Shown here: positions 1 through 7,520 of the stretch, piece after piece
Position numbering within the stretch: position 1 is the stretch's first letter
How the letters are laid out: each line of letters opens with the position of its first letter
NCBI GenBank assembly: GCA_031278295.1
Contig: JAITKQ010000182.1
Location: 1 to 15,562 of the forward strand
From: Spirochaetaceae bacterium
GTDB lineage: Bacteria; Spirochaetota; Spirochaetia; Treponematales; Breznakiellaceae
Reading direction: 5' to 3'
Length of the DNA: 15,562 nt
Notes under the pieces: model-generated
The model's database searches: none
Seen by the model: the letters and a program-made list of their open reading frames with translations, nothing else
What the model was told of the DNA's origin: nothing
Translations under genes and position numbers: made by a program

Positions 1-88
1 GGAATGGAGGGGCAACCCAAGGGGCTTGCCTGGCGGAACCCCGCAAAGCCCGGTTTCCGGCACGAAGTGCCGGAAATGCGCCCGAATT
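1..88 (+). repeat. Structured dispersed repeat, copy A (cut by the window edge)
   Basis: This stretch matches the reverse complement of 11103-11199. Shared blocks include GGAATGG, TGCCTGGCGGAACCCCGCAAA and CCGGAAATGCGCCCGA (each written as seen in this copy). It folds into two stem-loops. Stem 1 pairs GGCAA (11-15) with TTGCC (26-30), with CCC/GGG inside. Stem 2 is a perfect 10-bp pair, 54-63 with 67-76, closed by the loop GAA. Where this copy differs from the other, the partner base usually changes too, so the fold is conserved rather than the letters. The left end is probably outside the window. No transposase or terminal repeats are visible, so the nature of the element (REP/MITE-like DNA or structured RNA) is open. 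Confidence 0.75.
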
Positions 89-140
89 ACATGAAAAATT
101 TTTGTAAATGTAAAACTGCCGGCCTTTTGATACGCCCCTT

Positions 141-168
141 TTCATAGACCCGTGATTTTAGATATACT
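141..168 (+). promoter_or_regulatory. Candidate sigma-70 promoter for the FIST-kinase-receiver cluster
   Basis: A TTCATA box (141-146) lies 16 bases from TATACT (163-168). The -10 matches five of six consensus bases and the -35 four of six. A transcript would start near 175, about 34 bases before the FIST start codon. The word GTAAATGTAAAA lies just upstream at 104-115 and recurs before xseA (one base different) and before crcB. The call rests on sequence resemblance only. Confidence 0.35.
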
Positions 169-208
169 TGATTTTAGAAACACTTTAAAACACTGTCGGG
201 GACTATAA

Positions 209-1372
209 ATGATACGAATGTTGACGGCTTGTACCGAAGAGGTTGATGAAATTGGTGAAGCGGTAAACGAAATACTTGGACAACTCGATCTAAAAAATCG
301 CTTGCTTAAAAATTCTGTAGGGCTGGTATGTTGCGATCCGGAATTTATACATTCCGGCGTAGTGGAGGCTGTATTAAAAAAACTGCCCTTTGACACGGTA
401 GGGATAACTACGCGCTCAGGCGCCACGAACGGCGTCGTCAGCGCCATCATGTTAAGCATTTCCGTGCTTACCGCGGATGATGTAAACTTTTCGGTTGCGC
501 TCAGCGGGGAAATCGCCCCCGAAAATGTAGACGATGTTATTTCTTCAGCTTACAGGGAGGCTGAAGGCAGACTACCCGGAAAACCGGTCCTTGTGTTGGC
601 CTACCCGCCGATGATCCTGTCCATGGGATGCTATCCGGTATCAAAAGCGATATTCAGCACGGCAGGGGATACCCCCGTTTTTGGTACGCTCCCGTGCAGC
701 CCGTTCCATGACCACAGAAACAGTTTTACAATTTTAAACGGCGCCGTGTACGCCAGGTCCGCGGTTCTTGTTTTGCTGTCCGGCAACATACATCCTGATT
801 TTTTAATGATTTCCACGCCGGAACAAAACCTTCAAAAACAGTACGGGATCATAACAAAATCGGACGGCTGCATGGTTTATACGGTAAACGAAATGAGTTT
901 TACCGATTACCTGGCAAACACCGGCATCGCAAAATCAAAAGAGTTTTACGATTTGCTATACATGATTCCATTTATGGTGAATTTTAACGACGGAAGCCCC
1001 CCCGTTGCACGAGGCCTGTACAGCATTAAAGATGACGGCCCCGCGGTATTCGGCAGTGAAATGCCGGAAGGCAAGGCAATTTCGCCTAGCAGCCTTAACT
1101 ACGACGGTATTATGGGAACAGCGGAAGAATTACTGCGGCAAATATCCCTTAAAAAGAATATAAACGGCATTATAATGCACTCATGCCTTGCCCGCCACCT
1201 GCTGCTGGGGCTGAAAAACGACGACGAGCTAAAAAAAATTATCGAACGGGTTGACGGTATTGCGCCGTATCAGGCCTGTTATTCAGGCGGCGAAATATGT
1301 CCTGTAAAAAATAACGCCGGTGAATTTATTAACCGTACGCATAACTATACGTTTATTGCCTGCGTGTTTTAA
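209..1372 (+). CDS. FIST domain sensory protein (FIST_N + FIST_C)
   Basis: This 387-residue protein has no signal peptide and no clear membrane segment, so it is probably cytoplasmic. Residues about 35-210 look like FIST_N, and about 225-375 like FIST_C. The clearest C-terminal marks are HSCLARHLLLG (324-334), YSGGEICPV (358-366) and NRTHNYTF (375-382), the usual glycine-glutamate and asparagine-threonine motifs of FIST_C. FIST proteins are proposed small-ligand sensors often encoded beside histidine kinases. Here a hybrid kinase starts 24 bases downstream, which fits a ligand-sensing partner for that kinase. The ATG at 209 is preceded by GGGGA six bases upstream; a second in-frame ATG at 218 is possible. 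The ligand cannot be read from the sequence. The family call is firm, while the role as kinase partner is inferred from position. Confidence 0.85.
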   Translation: MIRMLTACTEEVDEIGEAVNEILGQLDLKNRLLKNSVGLVCCDPEFIHSGVVEAVLKKLPFDTVGITTRSGATNGVVSAIMLSISVLTADDVNFSVALSGEIAPENVDDVISSAYREAEGRLPGKPVLVLAYPPMILSMGCYPVSKAIFSTAGDTPVFGTLPCSPFHDHRNSFTILNGAVYARSAVLVLLSGNIHPDFLMISTPEQNLQKQYGIITKSDGCMVYTVNEMSFTDYLANTGIAKSKEFYDLLYMIPFMVNFNDGSPPVARGLYSIKDDGPAVFGSEMPEGKAISPSSLNYDGIMGTAEELLRQISLKKNINGIIMHSCLARHLLLGLKNDDELKKIIERVDGIAPYQACYSGGEICPVKNNAGEFINRTHNYTFIACVF

Positions 1373-1396
1373 CGGTGGAGTCCGGAATATCATTCC

Positions 1397-4312
1397 ATGA
1401 ATAACGGTGCGGTTTATAATGAATGGTCGCAAAACGAGCAAACCGAAGTTTTGCCCGATACGGGCATGGGACTTTCGCCGGAAGAAATGTCCGAAATAAT
1501 TAAAAAATTACAAAAGGAAAACAGACAGTTAAACCGAAAAGCAACCCTTCTGCAAAAGAAAATCGATTCCGCCTATATTGCCGCGCAGACCGATAAACAA
1601 ATAGGCGATATACGCTCACTTGAGCAAAAAAAATTAGAAAAATACATGAAGCTACTCTTGGAATACAGCCAGATTGCGATTCTTATGCTGGATGAAAACG
1701 GACGCCTCGCTTACTGTACAAATGAATTCCTGCGGCTTGCCGGCATTGCCAATTTTGAAATCGTTAACGGGCACACATTGGGCGATGTTATTAGCATATT
1801 TGGAAACGAAAATCTCGCCGCCAATGCCGTTTTAAGGTTTGAAAAAGTAAAAAAAAGCCTGGACCCGTTGATCGTAAATACAAAAATCCTGTTCCCGTCA
1901 AATCCAACGGAACGGCTTTACACAATCCAAATATCACCCATAACCGAAAACGGCGTATTTGACGGCGCAATCGTAACTTACCATGACACAACGGAACTCC
2001 GTGACGCGGAAGCGGAAGAGAGAACACGTTTAATGCTCGACTCAACACCGCTTGCCTGTCTGCTCTGGACGGCCAGGGGGGGCCTTATCGGCTGGAATAA
2101 AACAACAACCGAATTACTCGGTTTAAGCGGCGCTGAAATGAACGCCGAAAGTTTTTTCAGCCGCTGCATAGAGGTGCAGGAAGATGGCATAAAGAGCGCT
2201 GTCAAATGGAATGATCTGATAAAAAAGGCGATTGAAAACGGTTCCGTTCAAACGGAATGGATTTGCATGATAAACAACGATGAACCCTTGCCTATGGATA
2301 CAACTTTTGTCAGAATGCCGTGGAAGGACAGCTTCCGCATCGCGGTCTACGCATCGGATCTCAGGGAACTACGCAAGCGGGAAATGGCGGTCCGCAAGGC
2401 AACTGAAGAGAACCGTATGCTGGAAATTGAGGCCAAAACCGCGGATGCCGCATCCAAAGCAAAAAGTGACTTTCTGGCAACAATGAGCCATGAACTGCGT
2501 ACGCCGATGAATGTAATTATCGGAATGAGTGAACTGATACCTACCGATAATTTGAACGACAAACAAAGAAACTTTTTTTATGAAATACAAAATATGTCAA
2601 AGACCCTTCTGAATCTGATAAATGATATTTTGGATTTCTCAAAAATCGAAGCCGGCAAACTGGATATTCTGCCGGTGCATTACAGTATCCGGGCAATGGT
2701 TGACACTGTAACTTCCATGTTCAGGTTTATCGCGGGGAAAAAATGCCTTGCTTTCAGTTCGTATGTCGCGGACGATGTCCCCGATATTCTTTATGGCGAC
2801 GAGATTCGGCTGCGTCAAATTCTTACGAATATTGTTAGTAACGCGGTTAAATATACCCGACAGGGTTCTATCGGCGTTACCATAGATAAAGTAAAAAACA
2901 ACGGTGGATACCTGCAAATTCGCGTAAAAGATACCGGTATAGGCATCAGGGACAGTGATAAATCAAAATTGTTTGACTCATTTCAGCAGCTTGACGCGCG
3001 GAAAAACCGGGGCATAGTTGGTACAGGATTGGGGCTTTCGATCTGTAAAAGATTGACAGACATGATGGGCGGTTCTATAGATGTGGAAAGCACATACGGC
3101 GAAGGTTCGATCTTTACCGTTCTGCTTCCGCTTGTGGAGGGGGACAACACGCTGTTGCAGCGGGACAGGCTGGGCAGCATCCAGGATATTGGAAATTATG
3201 TGATGGTAAAAAAAGGTACAACCGTCAAAATACTTGTTGTTGATGATATGCCTGAAAATCTTACAGTGGCGGCAGGTTTTCTTGAGATGCACGGGATAAC
3301 CGTCGATACCGCGTTGAGCGGCGAGGAGGCGCTGAACAAGGTACGGGAAATAAGGTACGATCTTTTGTTTATGGATCAGATGATGCCGGAAATGGACGGT
3401 CTGGATACAACACGGCATATAAGGGCGCTCGCCGAAACAACAGGCGACAACTGGTTTGCCGGCATGCCCGTCATTGCGTTGAGCGCCAATGTAGAAAGCG
3501 GGGCGTTTCAAAAATTTATTGAGGCCGGCATGAACGATTCCATAAGCAAGCCTATTGATTCAAATATGTTGAACAGCAAGCTGGCAGGCTGGCTCCCGCA
3601 CGAAAAAATAGAATTCGCGAGTCGTCCGCAGACGATTAACGGCAGGATGAAGGACGGAAAACAGGACTATGACCGCGATCCTGTTTTTGAACAGCTAAAA
3701 ACACTGGGGTGTATTGATTTGGAGAAGGGGCTTGAGCATACAGGGAGCGTTTATTCGTACCTTAAAGTTATCCGGCAGTACTGTTTAGGTTTCAAAAAAT
3801 CGACCCTTGAACTACAGGAATACCTTGAGAAAAATGATATTAAGACATATCATGTAAAAGCACACGCATTAAAAGGTATTTTCGCGACCTTGGGCGTTGA
3901 AAGCCTGTCGAAATGGGCCGAGAAGTTGGAGGCTGACTCGGCGGACGGGGAGACCGCGGACGGAAGTTTCTCCGGGTACTGTTTGGAGGAAACCGTGCCT
4001 TTCATAAAGGAATGTACGGCGTTTTTTGAACGGCTTCCCGCGGAGGTAAAGATAGATATTACGGAAAAAAAAGCGGTTAAATGTGCGAAGGGTGATAAAA
4101 CGGGGTTTTTGCAAAAGTTAAACGAATTGGGAAAAATCCTTGAAACAGGACATGCCAACTCTATAAACGAATTGACGGCAGGATTGTGTGAACTGTCGTT
4201 TGATGAAAAAACAGACGCTTTCATCCACGAAGTATCCCGCCTAGCGGCAGATTTCGATTATGATGTCGCATTACAAAGAATTAAGGAGTTCATGGATGAC
4301 AGAGAAATTTAA
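1397..4312 (+). CDS. Soluble hybrid histidine kinase: PAS-PAS-HisKA-HATPase-REC-HPt
   Basis: At 971 residues this is a complete multi-step phosphorelay kinase. A hydrophilic coiled-coil-like N-terminus (about 26-82) is followed by two PAS-like domains (about 84-200 and 208-325) and a second helical linker. The dimerisation domain carries SHELRTPMN with the phospho-histidine at 365. The ATPase domain shows the N box (N482), DTGIGI and GTGLGLSI. The receiver has D616/D617, phospho-acceptor D660 in MDQMMPEMDG, and K718. The HPt domain has AHALKG with H823. The last 80 residues are helical and resemble tails seen in similar kinases. No transmembrane segment is visible, so sensing is probably cytoplasmic through PAS and perhaps the upstream FIST protein. 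The start codon follows a short palindrome (1384-1396). The best Shine-Dalgarno match, GGTGGAG, is 16 bases away, so the exact start is slightly uncertain. All catalytic residues are present. Confidence 0.93.
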   Translation: MNNGAVYNEWSQNEQTEVLPDTGMGLSPEEMSEIIKKLQKENRQLNRKATLLQKKIDSAYIAAQTDKQIGDIRSLEQKKLEKYMKLLLEYSQIAILMLDENGRLAYCTNEFLRLAGIANFEIVNGHTLGDVISIFGNENLAANAVLRFEKVKKSLDPLIVNTKILFPSNPTERLYTIQISPITENGVFDGAIVTYHDTTELRDAEAEERTRLMLDSTPLACLLWTARGGLIGWNKTTTELLGLSGAEMNAESFFSRCIEVQEDGIKSAVKWNDLIKKAIENGSVQTEWICMINNDEPLPMDTTFVRMPWKDSFRIAVYASDLRELRKREMAVRKATEENRMLEIEAKTADAASKAKSDFLATMSHELRTPMNVIIGMSELIPTDNLNDKQRNFFYEIQNMSKTLLNLINDILDFSKIEAGKLDILPVHYSIRAMVDTVTSMFRFIAGKKCLAFSSYVADDVPDILYGDEIRLRQILTNIVSNAVKYTRQGSIGVTIDKVKNNGGYLQIRVKDTGIGIRDSDKSKLFDSFQQLDARKNRGIVGTGLGLSICKRLTDMMGGSIDVESTYGEGSIFTVLLPLVEGDNTLLQRDRLGSIQDIGNYVMVKKGTTVKILVVDDMPENLTVAAGFLEMHGITVDTALSGEEALNKVREIRYDLLFMDQMMPEMDGLDTTRHIRALAETTGDNWFAGMPVIALSANVESGAFQKFIEAGMNDSISKPIDSNMLNSKLAGWLPHEKIEFASRPQTINGRMKDGKQDYDRDPVFEQLKTLGCIDLEKGLEHTGSVYSYLKVIRQYCLGFKKSTLELQEYLEKNDIKTYHVKAHALKGIFATLGVESLSKWAEKLEADSADGETADGSFSGYCLEETVPFIKECTAFFERLPAEVKIDITEKKAVKCAKGDKTGFLQKLNELGKILETGHANSINELTAGLCELSFDEKTDAFIHEVSRLAADFDYDVALQRIKEFMDDREI

Positions 4313-4706
4313 GAATACGAAGTGCACTATATTAGCTATTGATGATTCGCCTGAGATCCTTACGCTTATCAATGAAATTCTTGGTGAAACATACAACATT
4401 CACCTTGCAAAAACGGTGAAAGCGGCAAATATAATCCTTAATGAAAAAAAAGCAGATATGATTTTGCTGGACTTAAAACTAGAAGGTGATATTTCCGGCC
4501 TTGATTTTTTGAGTTACCTGAAAAGCAGGGATAGTTTAAAAGATATACCTGTCTTGATGATTAGTTCCAATTCCCAGCTTATGAATGTTTCGAAGGCTAC
4601 AAAGCTTGGCGCAAGGGGTTATATCGTTAAACCCATCAACGCGGTAAATCTGCGCGATAAAATTTACAGCATTTTGCTCGAAACCAAGTACAGCGGATCG
4701 CGTTGA
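4296..4706 (+). CDS. Stand-alone response regulator receiver protein (CheY-like)
   Basis: The protein is a single receiver domain of 136 residues with no output domain. D16/D17, acceptor D59 (in ILLDLKLEG), S90 and K112 (in YIVKP) are in the expected places. The usual proline after the acceptor loop is absent (DLKLEGDISG). The ATG at 4296 is chosen over 4260 because AAGGAG (4283-4288) sits seven bases upstream of it, and because the extra 12 residues lie inside the kinase gene. The start therefore overlaps the kinase stop by 17 bases, which implies translational coupling and a fixed ratio with the kinase. It is the likely final acceptor of the H365-D660-H823 relay and would act by binding another protein or as a phosphate sink. 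Its target is unknown. Confidence 0.9.
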   Translation: MTEKFKNTKCTILAIDDSPEILTLINEILGETYNIHLAKTVKAANIILNEKKADMILLDLKLEGDISGLDFLSYLKSRDSLKDIPVLMISSNSQLMNVSKATKLGARGYIVKPINAVNLRDKIYSILLETKYSGSR

Positions 4707-4721
4707 ATAATTTTTTCGTAA

Positions 4722-4750
4722 CCTGATCCGGTTTGGCAGGAAATTTTTTT
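4722..4750 (+). terminator. Candidate intrinsic terminator after the receiver gene
   Basis: CCTG (4722-4725) pairs with CAGG (4737-4740), with a further CC/GG pair inside. Three A residues and a run of seven T residues (4744-4750) follow. The stem is short, so this may be leaky. If it works, the Hsp20 gene starting 31 bases later is largely separated from the signalling cluster. Confidence 0.4.
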
Positions 4751-4780
4751 ATTGGCCCGCACGGAGGGTATAAATTATTT

Positions 4781-5293
4781 ATGTACGGTGATTTTAACGA
4801 TATTTTTGATGACATTTCCAGGGCGGCCAGGTCTTTTCAGCGGGAGTTTTCCGGGTATGTCCGGGGCCGCCAAAAATTCGGGGATCAGGACGCACATGGT
4901 ACAAACAATTACGATCAGTATGTCTGGCCGCCGGTAAACATTTACACCGCCGGCGCGGACGGGGGTGCCCTCGTCTTTGAATTCGGCCTGGCGGGATTTC
5001 AGGAAGAAGATATAAACCTGACTTTTCATGGCGATTATATGGAGCTCTCCGCCCTTTGCCGTGGAACATTAAAAAATTGCGCCGGACAGGAAACGGACAG
5101 GGCAGAAACACGGTATTTTAAAAAATCGTTGTGCTTTGACTCTGTCGAAAAGCAAAAATATTATGTCCCGGCGGACAGGTATGCACAGGAAAAAACAAAG
5201 GCTGTCTTCAAAAACGGCCTGCTCAGTGTAAGCGTACCCGTAAAAGAACCTGATAAACAAAACGACGGTATCAAGGTAGAGATTTCGGCTTAG
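4781..5293 (+). CDS. Hsp20 / alpha-crystallin family small heat shock protein
   Basis: The protein has 170 residues from the ATG at 4781. GGAGGG (4763-4768) lies 12 bases upstream, a little far but the best signal. An in-frame TTG at 4733 would add 16 residues but has no support and would run through the terminator-like element. The N-terminal 48 residues (MYGDFNDIFDDISRAARSF) are the variable arm. The alpha-crystallin domain spans about 50-157, from WPPVNIY through FGLAGFQEEDINL to the diagnostic FKNGLLSVSVPV (143-154). A short tail ends IKVEI, resembling the C-terminal I-x-I anchor used in oligomer assembly. Family members hold unfolding proteins in a refoldable state without ATP. No CIRCE element was found upstream, so heat control, if any, uses another route. 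Confidence 0.87.
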   Translation: MYGDFNDIFDDISRAARSFQREFSGYVRGRQKFGDQDAHGTNNYDQYVWPPVNIYTAGADGGALVFEFGLAGFQEEDINLTFHGDYMELSALCRGTLKNCAGQETDRAETRYFKKSLCFDSVEKQKYYVPADRYAQEKTKAVFKNGLLSVSVPVKEPDKQNDGIKVEISA

Positions 5294-5371
5294 GGTATGA
5301 TTTTTGGAACTCACCGGATCCCGGAAGCGGCGGCAGGTTGCCGTGCAGTTTGCCGGCTCTTGAAATACCGC

Positions 5372-5418
5372 TGTACATTCCGGCCCGGTCAGACTATACT
5401 GTAATGGTCAACTCCATT
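5372..5418 (+). promoter_or_regulatory. Candidate promoter with start-site palindrome for the CBS-ACT gene
   Basis: TGTACA (5372-5377) and TATACT (5395-5400) are 17 bases apart. Immediately downstream, AATGG (5403-5407) and CCATT (5414-5418) form a 5-bp inverted repeat around the expected transcription start, a position where a repressor could bind. A small hairpin CGGCA-GGT-TGCCG (5331-5343) lies upstream, in the space after the Hsp20 gene. The leader would be about 55 bases. Confidence 0.35.
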
Positions 5419-5462
5419 GGTGCTGTATCAGTATTCCATGAGAGTCAAATAAGGAGACTACA

Positions 5463-6101
5463 ATGATAGTTAGCCGAGTTATGACAAAAAACCCTGTCTA
5501 TACACACCTCGAAGCGACTGTAAGCGAGGCGCGTTCTTTGATGGATAAAGAAAAAATATCCCACTTGCCCGTGCTTGACAGGAACAATCATTTGGCGGGT
5601 ATCGCGACAAAAAAGGATATGCTTAAAGCAGGGCCCTCGCCCGCTACCAGCCTGGATGTGTACGAGATCAGCTATCTTTTATCGAAATTGACCATAGACA
5701 AGGTGATGACAAAGACGGTTATCACGACCGTCGAGGATGAAGTGATAGAAGAAGCCGCACGCATGATTATGGACAACAATATAGGTAGCCTTCCGGTGAT
5801 GCGTGGAAAACTTTTGGTGGGAATCGTGACGGTAAAGGACCTGTTCTCGGCCTTTGTGATGGCTTTCGGGGCGCGGCATACGGGTGTCAGGGTAAGTTTC
5901 GTTATGCAGGAAAAACCCGGTCAGATTGCCAAACTTAGCGGCGCCGTCGCGGAAAAGGGCGGCAACATTGTCTCATTCGTTACACAGGATGGCGATTACC
6001 TTTGCGAGCGTGGCGGTACGATAAAGATTACCGGCTTGTGTATTGACGAGGTGAAGTCCATTTTCGACAAGGCGGAGGCTGAGATTTTAGATATACGCTA
6101 A
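5463..6101 (+). CDS. CBS-pair plus ACT domain protein (AcuB-like)
   Basis: The 212 residues divide into CBS 1 (about 1-55, MIVSRVMTKNPV to GIATKKDML), CBS 2 (about 78-132, IDKVMTKTVITT to GIVTVKDLF) and a C-terminal ACT-like domain (about 142-212, with KPGQIAKLSGAVAEKGGNI). CBS pairs usually bind adenine nucleotides and ACT domains bind amino acids, so this is probably a small cytoplasmic regulator that reads metabolite levels. The same domain order occurs in AcuB of Bacillus, linked to acetoin use, but no acetoin genes are nearby, so that role should not be assumed. AAGGAG (5451-5456) six bases before the ATG fixes the start. The gene appears to be transcribed alone and ends convergent with the minus-strand operon. 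Confidence 0.88.
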   Translation: MIVSRVMTKNPVYTHLEATVSEARSLMDKEKISHLPVLDRNNHLAGIATKKDMLKAGPSPATSLDVYEISYLLSKLTIDKVMTKTVITTVEDEVIEEAARMIMDNNIGSLPVMRGKLLVGIVTVKDLFSAFVMAFGARHTGVRVSFVMQEKPGQIAKLSGAVAEKGGNIVSFVTQDGDYLCERGGTIKITGLCIDEVKSIFDKAEAEILDIR

Positions 6102-6126
6102 GCGCCGTATACCTGTATGACGGCGC
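6102..6126 (+). terminator. Hairpin directly after the CBS-ACT stop codon
   Basis: GCGCCGT (6102-6108) pairs perfectly with ACGGCGC (6120-6126), and the stem can extend by AT/AT with one bulged G. It begins one base after the stop codon. No T run follows, so it may be a transcript-end protector or a weak terminator between convergent genes rather than a classical intrinsic terminator. Confidence 0.4.
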
Positions 6127-6255
6127 CGGTTAAGCGCCTGTCGCAGGGTCAAACGGGATGCAACACTGTGGAACGGCGGCATTCTCCCCCATAGGTAGAC
6201 GCGGATCGGTGTTGGTTTAACCGGCTTGTCTCAGGCGAATCGCGTGTTGGTCTAA
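6125..6255. repeat. Inverted and direct repeats in the convergent gap
   Basis: GCCGGTTAA (6125-6133) and TTAACCGGC (6217-6225) form a 9-bp inverted repeat with arms 83 bases apart. Separately, ATCGGTGTTGGTTTAA (6205-6220) recurs with one insertion and one substitution at 6239-6255, where it covers the last codon and stop of the minus-strand permease. This looks like a small duplication of that gene end. No gene or T-tract terminator is visible in the gap. Confidence 0.4.
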
Positions 6256-7520
6256 AACTTTCGCAGTAGATCGAGCGGACGGCTCTTTCCGGCGCGGCTG
6301 GCGCATAAGACGGACGATGCTACGGAGCAGAAAACGGTCATACAGCCGATCAGCGCGGCGGCTTTCCAGTCTATGATTACCGGTATCTCTTGCAGGTAGA
6401 AGCCCGGATCAAGAATTTTTACAGCGCCGCCCCGCAGCAGGGCGCTTACCAAACTCAGGGCCGCCTCAATGCCGCGGATTATGCCGTTGATGTTGCAGCC
6501 TATGACGAGGCCCAGCGCAAGACCCGGTACGGCGCCGGAGAGTCCGGCCAGCAGGCTGCACCACAGAAATATGCGGCGTGTTTCGGCGGCGCTTGTGCCG
6601 ATCGATTTTAGCACCGCGATGTCGCGCTGCCGCTCTATTACCAGCATCGACACGGCCGAAGATACGTTGACTGCCGCAACGAGCACGACAAGCGCCATTA
6701 TCAGCAACAGCATCTGCCGGGTCGATTCGTAGGAACTGTACTGGGCGTGCTGTAGTGCGCGCCAGGTGTAAACGTTTGCCGCTCCACCCAGCGCAAAAGA
6801 GATGTCCATGGCCGCCTCGTCCGCCCTCACGTAGGGCTCATCTATCTTTACCACAAGGAAGTCCCGGGAGATTTCGCCGCTCAGGATACGGCTGCCGGCC
6901 CTGTAGCTAATTATGCACCAGAGGGCGTCCAGCTCGTGGTAGCCCGACGAGACTATGCCTTTTACCCTGAATAGCGTGGTGCGGGGGATGGTTCTGCCGT
7001 CTTCGGTAAGGCGCAGCGTCATGAGTCGTAGCGGGCCGCCAACGACGGCGCCCACCTCGCGGGCAAGGTCCTGTCCAAGCATTATTTCGTCATCCGCCTC
7101 TATCAGGCCGGAGCCGTCTATCACGCTTAGGTAGCGGCGGCCCCCCTCGTTCTGCCAGAACGAGGGGGCGATCGCGCGAATCGAAGCGCCCGTCTTGCCC
7201 GCTGTGGAAAGGATGACCCCGATACCGTCGATTTCACGCCAAAGCCCCGTAACGCCGTTCAAGTGCGGCACAACATCCGGGGCGACATCGAGTATGGAGG
7301 TGTCCCGTACAGGGCCTCGGGGCCAAATTTGCAGGTGGCCCGTTCCAAGCTCCAGAAAACGATCGGTTATGCCGCGTATCATGCCGTCCGCGACGATCAT
7401 CGTAACCATAATCGGTACCAGGCTCAGAGCTATTCCCAGCGCCGCGCCCAGCAGGTAGCGGTTCCCCTTGTTACCCCGCCCCAGCAGGTAACGGAACGCG
7501 ATGAAAAATTGAGGGTTAAT
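6252..7520 (-). CDS. Lipoprotein-release ABC transporter permease (LolC/LolE family), second permease
   Basis: The protein has 422 residues if translation starts at the ATT at 7518-7520. The family layout is clear: a first TM helix near the N-terminus (YLLGAALGIALSLVPI), a large extracytoplasmic domain, then three TM helices. The coupling-helix motif ERQRDIAVLKSIGTS follows TM2, YLQEIP precedes TM4, and the end is RPLDLLRKF. The start is unusual. The ATT overlaps the ATPase stop (ATTAA) and has GGAG seven bases upstream, and the protein would then begin NPQFFIAFRYL, the usual family N-terminus. The alternatives are GTG at 7571 (439 residues, inside a hairpin stem) and TTG at 7550; neither has a Shine-Dalgarno signal. 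It should pair with the other permease and the ATPase to extract lipoproteins from the inner membrane. The order permease-ATPase-permease matches lolCDE, so lolE is the likely counterpart, but identity within the family is inferred. Confidence 0.85.
   Translation of the reverse strand: MNPQFFIAFRYLLGRGNKGNRYLLGAALGIALSLVPIMVTMIVADGMIRGITDRFLELGTGHLQIWPRGPVRDTSILDVAPDVVPHLNGVTGLWREIDGIGVILSTAGKTGASIRAIAPSFWQNEGGRRYLSVIDGSGLIEADDEIMLGQDLAREVGAVVGGPLRLMTLRLTEDGRTIPRTTLFRVKGIVSSGYHELDALWCIISYRAGSRILSGEISRDFLVVKIDEPYVRADEAAMDISFALGGAANVYTWRALQHAQYSSYESTRQMLLLIMALVVLVAAVNVSSAVSMLVIERQRDIAVLKSIGTSAAETRRIFLWCSLLAGLSGAVPGLALGLVIGCNINGIIRGIEAALSLVSALLRGGAVKILDPGFYLQEIPVIIDWKAAALIGCMTVFCSVASSVLCASRAGKSRPLDLLRKF

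Noticed and set aside
2978..3511. 177-codon open frame antisense to the kinase receiver region
   Set aside because: It is a shadow of the kinase coding sequence, with no ribosome site and a composition rich in His and Cys typical of antisense translation.
4707..4780. CIRCE heat-shock operator before the Hsp20 gene
   Set aside because: The TTAGCACTC-N9-GAGTGCTAA pattern is absent from the gap.
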